A stretch of DNA of 64,000 bases, from positions 124,001 through 188,000 of the forward strand of contig NZ_AFXQ01000003.1 in the NCBI RefSeq assembly GCF_000224415.1, given 5' to 3'. Position numbers and translations under genes: made by a program. Positions within the stretch are counted from its first letter, which is position 1, and each line of letters opens with the position of its first letter. This stretch comes from Citricoccus sp. CH26A (GTDB taxonomy: Bacteria; Actinomycetota; Actinomycetes; Actinomycetales; Micrococcaceae). The notes beneath the pieces are model-generated. The model was not told the DNA's origin and ran no database searches. It saw nothing but the letters and a program-made list of their open reading frames with translations. Of this stretch, positions 58,086-64,000 are shown one piece after another.

Positions 58086-59474
58086 GTGACCTCTGCCCCC
58101 GACCGCACCCTTCGCCTCGCGATCGTCGGAGCCGGGCCGGCTGGCGTGTATACGGCAGACCTGCTGACCAAGGCCGAACGGGACTTCGAGCTCAGCATCG
58201 ACCTGTTCGACCGCTACCCCGCCCCGTACGGGCTGATCCGCTACGGCGTGGCCCCGGACCACCCGCGGATCAAGGGCATCGTCAAGGCCCTGCACAAGGT
58301 GATGGACCGTGGTGACATCCGCTTCCTGGGGGACGTGGACTTCGGCACCGACCTGACCCTGGAGGACCTGCGCCGCCACTACGACGCGGTCGTCTTCTCC
58401 ACCGGTGCCATCCGGGATGCCGACCTGGACATCCCGGGCATCGGGCTCGAGGGCTCCTTCGGCGCCGCCGACTTCGTGTCCTGGTACGACGGCCACCCGG
58501 ACGTGGACCGCGAGTGGCCGCTGACCGCCAGGGAGGTCGCGGTGATCGGCAACGGCAACGTGGCCCTGGACGTGGCGCGGATGCTGTCCAAGCACGCCGA
58601 TGACCTGCTGGTGACCGAGATCCCGGAGAACGTGTACGCCGGCCTGAAGGCCTCCCCGGTGACGGACGTGCACGTCTTCGGCCGCCGCGGCCCCGCCCAG
58701 GTGAAGTTCACCCCGCTGGAGCTGCGCGAGCTGGCGCACTCGAAGGACGTGGACATCGTGCTCTACCCGGAGGACTTCGAGTTCGACGCCGCCTCCGAGG
58801 AGGCGGCCGCCTCCAACAACCAGGTCAAGACCATGGTCGGCACGCTGACCAACTGGCTGGTGGAGGAACAGGACACCGGGGCCTCGCGCCGGCTGCACCT
58901 GCACTTCCTGCAGCAGCCGGTGGAGGTCCTCGGCGAGGACGGTGCGGTCACCGGGCTGCGCATGGAGCGCATGGAGCTGGACGGCACCGGCAACGTGAAG
59001 GGCACGGGGGAGTACACCGACTACCCGGTCCAGGCCGTCTACCGCGCCGTCGGCTACCACGGGTCCCCGGTGCCCGGGCTCGCCTTCGACGAGCGCCGGG
59101 GCGTCATCCCCAACGACGCCGGCCGCGTCCTGGACGAGGACGGCACCCCGGTGCCCGGTGTCTACACCTCGGGCTGGATCAAGCGCGGCCCCGTGGGCCT
59201 GATCGGCCACACCAAGGGCGATGCCCTGGAGACGATCGGCTGCCTGCTGGAGGACCAGCCCGAGCTGTGGACCGCCGAGGTCCCGGACGAGCAGTCGATC
59301 CTGGACCTGCTCACCGAGCGCGGGGTCCAGTACACCACGTGGGAGGGCTGGCTGAAGCTGGACGCCCACGAGCTCTCCCTGGGCGCCGCGGCCACCGAGA
59401 CCGGCCCGGTCGAGCGCGAACGCGTCAAGGTCGTCGCGCGCGAGGAGATGGTGGGCATCAGCCGCGCGCAGTGA
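58086..59474 (+). CDS. fprA: Ferredoxin/adrenodoxin-type NADP+ reductase (FprA family)
   Basis: 462 residues. FAD motif VGAGPAGVYTADLL (residues 14-27); the characteristic FDRYPAPYGLIRYGVAPDHPRIK stretch follows; NADP motif VIGNGNVALDVARML near residue 160; C-terminal SGWIKRGPVGLIGHTKGDA. These are diagnostic of mitochondrial adrenodoxin reductase-like FprA, which moves electrons between NADPH and ferredoxin. GTG start with GGAAGGA 7 nt upstream; TAGACT at 58040-58045 is a likely -10 giving a leader of about 35 nt. Followed by a strong hairpin. Confidence 0.92.
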   Translation: MTSAPDRTLRLAIVGAGPAGVYTADLLTKAERDFELSIDLFDRYPAPYGLIRYGVAPDHPRIKGIVKALHKVMDRGDIRFLGDVDFGTDLTLEDLRRHYDAVVFSTGAIRDADLDIPGIGLEGSFGAADFVSWYDGHPDVDREWPLTAREVAVIGNGNVALDVARMLSKHADDLLVTEIPENVYAGLKASPVTDVHVFGRRGPAQVKFTPLELRELAHSKDVDIVLYPEDFEFDAASEEAAASNNQVKTMVGTLTNWLVEEQDTGASRRLHLHFLQQPVEVLGEDGAVTGLRMERMELDGTGNVKGTGEYTDYPVQAVYRAVGYHGSPVPGLAFDERRGVIPNDAGRVLDEDGTPVPGVYTSGWIKRGPVGLIGHTKGDALETIGCLLEDQPELWTAEVPDEQSILDLLTERGVQYTTWEGWLKLDAHELSLGAAATETGPVERERVKVVAREEMVGISRAQ

Positions 59475-59488
59475 TCGCCGCCGGCCTC

Positions 59489-59531
59489 CGCAGCCCGGCC
59501 CCCGCGGGGAATCCGCGAGGGCCGGGCTGCG
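59489..59531 (+). terminator. Terminator hairpin after fprA
   Basis: 13-bp stem (59489-59501 with 59519-59531) plus an inner 5-bp stem (59503-59507 with 59513-59517), then TTGT. It lies 14 nt after the fprA stop. Confidence 0.8.
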
Positions 59532-59565
59532 TTGTAGCGGACACGAGACACGAGAGGACGTGGGC

Positions 59566-60429
59566 GTGCACCGCCACAACAACGGACTGAAGACGACCCT
59601 GCTGTTCGCGGGCATGTTCGTCGTGCTGCTGGCCATCGGCGGCGCGATCGCCGCCGGCACCGGACGGGCGGCGTGGATCTGGGTCTTCGCCCTGATCGGC
59701 GTGGCCTCGACCGCCTACAGCTACTGGAACAGCGACAAGATCGCCATCCGGTCCATGCACGCCTACCCGGTCACCGAGGCCGAGCAGCCGGAGATGTACC
59801 GGATCGTCCGCGAGCTCTCCGACCGGGCCGGCCAGCCGATGCCGCGGCTCTACGTGGCGCCCACGCCGTCCCCGAACGCCTTCGCGACCGGACGGAACCC
59901 GCAGCACGCCGCGGTGTGCTGTACCGAGGGGATCCTGCGGATGCTCAACGCCCGGGAACTGCGCGGGGTGCTCGGACACGAGCTGATGCACGTGTACAAC
60001 CGGGACATCCTGACGTCCTCCGTGGCCGCGGCCATGGCCGGCGTCATCACCTCGGTGGCGCAGTTCCTGATGTTCTTCGGGGCCGGCCGGGACAACCGCA
60101 ACGTCAACCCGCTGGCCCTGATCGCCCTGTCACTGCTCGCCCCGATCGCGGCGTCGCTGATCCAGATGTCCATCTCGCGGACCCGGGAGTATGACGCCGA
60201 CGAGGACGGGTCGAAGCTGACCGGTGACCCGCTGGCACTGGCCTCGGCCCTGTACAAGCTGGAGCACGGGATCCAGGCCGCGCCGTTGCCGCAGGAGCCC
60301 CGGCTCGAGACGACCGCGCACCTGATGATCGCCAACCCGTTCCGGGACGTGAGGAAGCTGTTCTCCACGCACCCCCCGATGGGCGACCGCGTCCGGCGGC
60401 TGGAGGGCATGGCCCGCCAACTCGGCTGA
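59566..60429 (+). CDS. htpX: Membrane zinc metalloprotease HtpX
   Basis: 287 residues of the M48 family. Two N-terminal helices (TTLLFAGMFVVLLAIGG and AAWIWVFALIGVAS), then the zinc site H138-E-L-M-H142 in LGHELMHVYNRDI, and the third ligand in SRTREYDADEDG. Two further helices lie between. HtpX degrades misfolded membrane proteins. Start GTG 59566 (HRHNNGLKTT follows) is preferred over GTG 59560 because AGAGGA is 7 nt upstream. Convergent with the next gene, 1 nt between stops. Confidence 0.92.
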   Translation: MHRHNNGLKTTLLFAGMFVVLLAIGGAIAAGTGRAAWIWVFALIGVASTAYSYWNSDKIAIRSMHAYPVTEAEQPEMYRIVRELSDRAGQPMPRLYVAPTPSPNAFATGRNPQHAAVCCTEGILRMLNARELRGVLGHELMHVYNRDILTSSVAAAMAGVITSVAQFLMFFGAGRDNRNVNPLALIALSLLAPIAASLIQMSISRTREYDADEDGSKLTGDPLALASALYKLEHGIQAAPLPQEPRLETTAHLMIANPFRDVRKLFSTHPPMGDRVRRLEGMARQLG

Positions 60430-60430
60430 G

Positions 60431-60913
60431 TCACTCTGCCGGGGCCAGTCCTCCGGCGCGCTGCCAGGCCCGGACCAGGTGGTCCTGCACGGGGTCCGCG
60501 GCCAGCTCCTCCGCCCTCTTCTCGGCCTCGCGCAGGGCGCCGTTGGCGGCCTGCCGGGCGTCCTCCGCCACCGCCCGCTCGTGCCGGAACCAGGCCCGGT
60601 CCTCGAACCGGGGCTCGTCCGCGATCGACTCCAGCTGCTGGGTCACCAGCCGGTGGTTCTGCTGCACGGCCCTGAGCCGGACCGGTTCCAGCGCCTGCTC
60701 CACGAACCCGCCGTGCACCACCAGGCCCCGGCGGGCGTCGATGCCGTGCCGCAGGGCCAGGGCCAGCAGCCGTGCCGGTTCCACCGTGCCCGGGTCCGGC
60801 CGCCAGTCCAGGTCGGCCAGGCGGCGTCGGCCGGCCTTCTCGTCGGCCAGGGCGAGGCCGAGCTCGATGTCGGCGGTGTAGACGGTGCTGTCCGGGGTGA
60901 TCAGGTAGAGCAC
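60431..60913 (-). CDS. Hypothetical protein
   Basis: 160 residues, soluble, no recognised domain. Strand-rich N-terminus (LYLITPDSTVYTADIELGLALAD), then long helices with many Arg, Glu, Ala and Gln (AVAEDARQAANGALREAEKRAEEL) that could form a coiled coil. GTG start. Eight nucleotides separate it from the yajQ stop, so it is probably co-transcribed with yajQ. Nothing in the sequence gives a function. Confidence 0.7.
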   Translation of the reverse strand: MLYLITPDSTVYTADIELGLALADEKAGRRRLADLDWRPDPGTVEPARLLALALRHGIDARRGLVVHGGFVEQALEPVRLRAVQQNHRLVTQQLESIADEPRFEDRAWFRHERAVAEDARQAANGALREAEKRAEELAADPVQDHLVRAWQRAGGLAPAE

Positions 60914-60921
60914 GGCGTCTC

Positions 60922-61410
60922 CTAGCGGAAGTTGATGAACTGCAGGTCGGCGTCCTCGAAGTCCTTGAGCAGGGCGATGGTCGACTGCAGGTCGTCCCGT
61001 GACTTGGAGGAGACCCTCAGCTCGTCACCCTGGATGGTGGCCTTGACCGACTTCGGTCCCTCGTCGCGGATCAGCTTGGTGATCTTCTTCGCGGTGGGCT
61101 GGTCGATGCCCTCCTTGATGGAGGCCTCCAGGCGATACTCCTTGCCGGAGGCGTAGGGCTCGCCGGCGTCCAGGGACTTCAGGGAGATGTTGCGCTTGAC
61201 GAGCTTGGACTGGAACACGTCCAGGACCGCCTTGACGCGCTCCTCGGAGTTCGCCTTCATCAGGATGGACTCCCCGCTGAAGTCGAGCTCCGCGCCGACG
61301 CCCTTGAAGTCGTACCGCTGCGCGATCTCCTTCTGGGCCTGGTTCAGCGCGTTGCTGACCTCCTGCTTGTCGACCTTGCTGACCACGTCGAACGTCGAAT
61401 CGCTGGCCAT
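60922..61410 (-). CDS. yajQ: YajQ family cyclic di-GMP-binding/nucleotide-binding protein
   Basis: 162 residues, the usual size. Duplicated ferredoxin-like domain with [20 protein letters not shown] at the start and the late [23 protein letters not shown] segment, both diagnostic. YajQ proteins bind nucleotides or nucleic acid and some bind c-di-GMP; the role in actinobacteria is open. ATG 61410 has AAGAGGA 4 nt upstream, ruling out the longer reading to 61464. Confidence 0.93.
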   Translation of the reverse strand: MASDSTFDVVSKVDKQEVSNALNQAQKEIAQRYDFKGVGAELDFSGESILMKANSEERVKAVLDVFQSKLVKRNISLKSLDAGEPYASGKEYRLEASIKEGIDQPTAKKITKLIRDEGPKSVKATIQGDELRVSSKSRDDLQSTIALLKDFEDADLQFINFR

Positions 61411-61492
61411 GTCTCCTCTTCCGTGGTGGGTGGTTTCCGGTGTCGTGGCCAGCCTACCCGTCACGGATTTCAGAATCAGGGCAGGGCTCCGG

Positions 61493-61498
61493 TAAAGT
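61493..61498 (+). promoter_or_regulatory. Candidate -10 element of tRNA-Tyr
   Basis: TAAAGT, 44 nt before the tRNA 5' end. A -35 is not clear (TTTCAG at 61468-61473 has long spacing). Confidence 0.4.
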
Positions 61499-61542
61499 GA
61501 GTTCTCGCCTGCTCCACGGATGCGTCCGGGGGGAGGGCCCGC

Positions 61543-61627
61543 GGCAGATTACCCGAGCGGCCAAAGGGGGCTGACTGTAAATCAGCTGGCATTGCCTACG
61601 GGGGTTCGAATCCCTCATCTGCCACCA
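61543..61627 (+). tRNA. tRNA-Tyr (GTA)
   Basis: Acceptor stem GGCAGAT (61543-61549) pairs fully with ATCTGCC (61617-61623); A73 and an encoded CCA end at 61627. Anticodon GTA is at 61577-61579 in the loop of a CTGACTGTAAATCAG arm. A long variable arm makes it class II, as bacterial tRNA-Tyr should be. The T-arm shows GGGGGTTCGAATCCCTC. No intron. Confidence 0.96.
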
Positions 61628-61638
61628 GTGAACGGTGC

Positions 61639-61673
61639 GAAGGCCCCGGGACCATCACGGTCCCGGGGCCTTC
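61639..61673 (+). terminator. Terminator hairpin after tRNA-Tyr
   Basis: Perfect 15-bp stem (61639-61653 with 61659-61673) and an ATCAC loop, 11 nt after the CCA end and 25 nt before rtcB. Confidence 0.85.
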
Positions 61674-61698
61674 GGCCTTCCCGGGCCCGCACGGCACC

Positions 61699-62874
61699 AT
61701 GGTGACCATGGAGCACATCACCGGCCGGCTCGTCAGCTGGGCCTCCCTGCTGGACGAGCAGACCCGCGAGCAGGCCGTCGCCACCTCCCGGTTGCCGTTC
61801 ATCCACCCCCACGTGGCCCTGATGCCCGACGCCCACCTGGGCAAGGGTGCCACGGTGGGCTCGGTCATCCCCACGCTGGGGACCATCATCCCGGCCGCCG
61901 TGGGCGTGGACATCGGCTGCGGCATGATCGCCGTGCGCACCCAGTTCTCCGCGTCCGAGCTCCCGCAGGATCGCGCCGCGGTGCGGTGTGCCATCGAGCG
62001 GGCCGTGCCCCTGAGCGCCGGCCACTACAACAAGACGATCAGCCCGACGGCGGCCCCGCGACTGGCCGAGCTGGCCGACGCCGCCGCGGCGGCCGGCTTC
62101 GACCCGGCCGCCTACGCCGGGAACTGGGAACTGCAACTGGGATCACTGGGCTCGGGCAACCACTTCATCGAGATCTGCGTGGACGAGCAGGACCGGGTCT
62201 GGACGTTCCTGCACTCCGGCTCCCGCGGGGTGGGCAACCGGATCGCCCAGCACCACATCCAGGTGGCCACGGCCCGGGCGCGCCGCTCGGGGGTCAGCCT
62301 GCCGCACCCGGACCTGGCCTACCTGGACGAGGGCACCGAGGAGTTCGACCGGTACATCCGCGAGCTGCGCTGGGCCCAGCACTTCGCCCTGCTCAACCGC
62401 GAGGAGATGATGGACCGCGTCCTGCGCCAGGTCTCGGACTGGATGAGGGCCCCGGTGCAGGAGCGGGAGCGGATCAACTGCCACCACAACTTCACCGAGT
62501 CCGAGCATCACCTCGGCCGGCAGGTCTGGGTCTCGCGCAAGGGTGCCATCCGGGCCACGGCGGGGGAGCCGGGGCTGATCCCCGGGTCCATGGGCACCGC
62601 CTCCTACGTGGTGGCCGGCAAGGGCAACGCGCTCTCGCTGAACTCCTCCCCGCACGGGGCCGGACGCTCCTACTCCCGCAGGGCCGCCCGCCGGACCTTC
62701 ACCCTCGCCCAGTTGCGCGAGGCGATGGCCGGCATCGAGTACCGGGACACGGAGGCGTTCCTGGACGAGATCCCGGCCGCCTACAAGCCGATCGACCAGG
62801 TCATGGCCGACTCCGCGGACCTGGTCTCCGTCCGGCACACCCTGCGCCAGATCGTCAACGTCAAGGGAGACTGA
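61699..62874 (+). CDS. rtcB: RNA-splicing ligase RtcB
   Basis: 391 residues. RtcB joins RNA 2',3'-cyclic phosphate or 3'-phosphate ends to 5'-OH using GTP and Mn. Metal and guanylation motifs are present: VGVDIGCGMIAV (Cys/Asp), LGSGNHFIEI, SGSRGVGN, NCHHNFTE, GSMGTASYVVAGKGN and HGAGRSYSR with the guanylated His. No archease gene is next to it. A second ATG three codons in is an equally good start. It is separated from tRNA-Tyr by the terminator, so the linkage is probably not operonic. Confidence 0.92.
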   Translation: MVTMEHITGRLVSWASLLDEQTREQAVATSRLPFIHPHVALMPDAHLGKGATVGSVIPTLGTIIPAAVGVDIGCGMIAVRTQFSASELPQDRAAVRCAIERAVPLSAGHYNKTISPTAAPRLAELADAAAAAGFDPAAYAGNWELQLGSLGSGNHFIEICVDEQDRVWTFLHSGSRGVGNRIAQHHIQVATARARRSGVSLPHPDLAYLDEGTEEFDRYIRELRWAQHFALLNREEMMDRVLRQVSDWMRAPVQERERINCHHNFTESEHHLGRQVWVSRKGAIRATAGEPGLIPGSMGTASYVVAGKGNALSLNSSPHGAGRSYSRRAARRTFTLAQLREAMAGIEYRDTEAFLDEIPAAYKPIDQVMADSADLVSVRHTLRQIVNVKGD

Positions 62875-62894
62875 GCCGGACGACGGCGCGCACC

Positions 62895-63344
62895 TCACGC
62901 GGCCATGGGCAGGGGCGTGACGTCCCAGATCGTGCAGAAGGCGTCGTCGTCGAGCCCCATCACGGCCTGGTAGTACGCCCACGCCCACGCCGGGGCGCCG
63001 TTGGAGTCCGGCGGGGCCGCCGGGCAGTCCCCGGGATGCAGCCAGGCGCCGTCCACGCAGATGAAGTCCAGGTACCCGGCGATCGCCCCGTCACGGGGCG
63101 GCCTGAGGTTGTCCTTGAGGTCGGAGGCCTTCGCCACCCCGTAGAGCTCCGTGGCCTCCGGGTCCAGCACCAGGCCGCAGTCCCGCCCGAACGCCTCGAC
63201 CCAGTCCATCGACTCCCGCAACGCCTCCTCCGGATCCGGGCGCTCCACCACCACCATCACCGTCGAGCGGCGCCCGGGCAGCAACGGCCCGGCGCCCGCC
63301 GGGCCGCGCTTGCCATGACTCGGGGGGATCGGTGTCATCGTCAT
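62895..63344 (-). CDS. Hypothetical protein
   Basis: 149 residues, soluble. After a Pro/Gly-rich start (TPIPPSHGKRGPAGAGP) it has a VMVVVERPDPEEALRESMDWVEAF strand-helix, then acidic and aromatic stretches (GAIAGYLDFICVDGAWLHPGD and APAWAWAYYQAVMGLDDDAF). No recognised domain. ATG 63344 is supported by GGAGG five nucleotides upstream; the longer frame to 63557 runs into the thioredoxin promoter. Function unknown. Confidence 0.72.
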   Translation of the reverse strand: MTMTPIPPSHGKRGPAGAGPLLPGRRSTVMVVVERPDPEEALRESMDWVEAFGRDCGLVLDPEATELYGVAKASDLKDNLRPPRDGAIAGYLDFICVDGAWLHPGDCPAAPPDSNGAPAWAWAYYQAVMGLDDDAFCTIWDVTPLPMAA

Positions 63345-63538
63345 CTCGTCCTCCAGGGGGTCGTGGTCCCGATCGCCGGGGCCGGTGAGAACCACGCTAG
63401 GAACGGGCGCCCGCAGCCTGCCGGGGGCGTCCGCTCGACCGTGGGGGACCGGCGGGAGGCGGTCCCCTGTGGAGGAACGCGCCTGTGCATTCACTGGCAA
63501 CCTGGGGATACCGCGGAGCCACCCGGGCACCGCACGGT

Positions 63539-63544
63539 TAGGGT
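63539..63544 (+). promoter_or_regulatory. Putative leaderless -10 element of trxA
   Basis: TAGGGT followed by a 6-nt G-run and ATG at 63551. The G-run could also act as a ribosome site. The 206-nt gap to the divergent hypothetical gene shows nothing else. Confidence 0.45.
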
Positions 63545-63550
63545 GGGGGG

Positions 63551-63922
63551 ATGGCAACCACCGAGATCACCGAAGCCGACTTCGAGACGACCCTCACCGA
63601 GAACGACATCGTCCTGGTGGACTTCTGGGCCGACTGGTGCGGCCCCTGCAAGCAGTTCGCTCCCGTCTACGAGCAGGTCTCCGCACGGCACGGGGACGTC
63701 GTCTTCGCCAAGGTGGACACCGAGGCCGAGCGCAACCTGGCCGCCGCCGCGAACATCACCTCCATCCCCACCCTGATGGCCTTCCGGGACAAGGTTCTGG
63801 TCTACGCCCAGCCCGGGGCGATCAACGCCACCCAGCTCGAGGAACTCGTCTCCGCCGTCAAGGGCCTGGACATGGACGAGGTGCACAAGCAGGTCGCCGA
63901 ACAGCAGGGCCAGCAGCAGTAG
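63551..63922 (+). CDS. trxA: Thioredoxin
   Basis: 123 residues. Active site W29-C30-G-P-C33 after the VLVDFWADW strand, cis-Pro segment SIPTLMAF, and no signal peptide, so it is cytoplasmic. The tail after residue 105 (DMDEVHKQVAEQQGQQQ) is longer than in minimal thioredoxins and Gln-rich. It could feed CcdA and reduce cytoplasmic disulfides. Not adjacent to thioredoxin reductase here. Confidence 0.93.
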   Translation: MATTEITEADFETTLTENDIVLVDFWADWCGPCKQFAPVYEQVSARHGDVVFAKVDTEAERNLAAAANITSIPTLMAFRDKVLVYAQPGAINATQLEELVSAVKGLDMDEVHKQVAEQQGQQQ

Positions 63923-63925
63923 CGC

Positions 63926-64000
63926 TCACCGCCGGCGGTGGTCCGCCGGCGTCAGCCGCGGCCCGAAGCGGCTGAACCGGTAGCCGGACAGGCCGATCAG
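63926..64000 (-). CDS. 3' end of a minus-strand gene (partial, unidentified)
   Basis: The last 75 bases read on the minus strand as 24 codons (LIGLSGYRFSRFGPRLTPAD then HRRR) and a TGA at 63928-63926. It is convergent with trxA and ends in a shared hairpin, as expected of a real gene end. Too short to name a family. Confidence 0.4.
   Translation of the reverse strand: MIGLSGYRFSRFGPRLTPADHRRR
63930..63951. terminator. Hairpin between trxA and the convergent partial gene
   Basis: Perfect 9-bp stem (63930-63938 with 63943-63951, CGCCGGCGG/CCGCCGGCG) with a TGGT loop, 8 nt after the trxA stop. Confidence 0.6.

Noticed and set aside
61543-62874. Functional pairing of RtcB with an intron-bearing tRNA-Tyr
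   Set aside because: The tRNA folds completely without an intron and a strong terminator separates it from rtcB.

Overview
The window is very GC-rich, codes on nearly every base and uses many GTG and TTG starts. The gene content points to an actinobacterium of the order Micrococcales, most likely family Micrococcaceae (Kocuria, Micrococcus or Citricoccus type). The markers are the 32-residue ribosomal protein bS22, a BldC-like regulator, a Rex repressor, a complete menaquinone core, System II cytochrome c maturation, an actinobacterial type VII secretion (T7SS) core and a DUF222/HNH gene. Genus cannot be fixed from sequence alone.

Layout. 1-9.7 kb: end of topA, ppx, a TIM-barrel isomerase, proC, the Trk potassium pair trkA-trkH, acuC, a BldC-like regulator, bS22, a glutaredoxin-like protein, rex, and a DUF222/HNH gene with a frameshifted 3' end. 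9.9-15.8 kb: a proline/glutamine-rich membrane protein with a perfect 60-bp repeat, a histidine phosphatase, and the operon resA-like/ccdA/resB/ccsB for cytochrome c assembly. 15.8-18.8 kb: a three-gene operon of a small helical protein, a DUF1023-type alpha/beta hydrolase with a WXG-like N-terminus, and a lipoprotein. 19-24 kb: menA, menE, menB and an MHS transporter. 24.5-35.3 kb: phosphatases, transporters, oligopeptidase B, TspO and a PAP2 phosphatase. 35.4-47.9 kb: menC, phoX, menD, a D-amino acid dehydrogenase with an Lrp regulator, menF, a MenJ-like reductase, a polyprenyl synthase and two SUKH-like proteins. 48-58 kb: gabT, then a compact T7SS locus (eccC, a MinD-like ATPase, eccD, a one-helix protein and two divergent Esx-like proteins). 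58-64 kb: fprA, htpX, yajQ, tRNA-Tyr, rtcB and thioredoxin.

The genes form three functional themes. The first is the respiratory chain: cytochrome c maturation plus nearly all menaquinone synthesis, including side-chain synthesis and probable saturation, but no menG or menH. The second is phosphate scavenging: phoD and phoX each carry three 11-nt repeats resembling the actinobacterial PHO box. The third is T7SS. The hydrolase/lipoprotein operon at 16-18.7 kb and the T7SS core at 50-58 kb lie 38 kb apart but share an 18-bp palindrome in their upstream regions. That suggests one regulon and makes the hydrolase a candidate secreted effector with a lipoprotein partner or immunity protein.

About twenty genes have a TANNNT-like hexamer ending 6 or 7 nt before the start codon. 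This is the geometry expected of leaderless mRNAs, and it was used to choose several starts. No gene-free stretch exceeds 300 bases.
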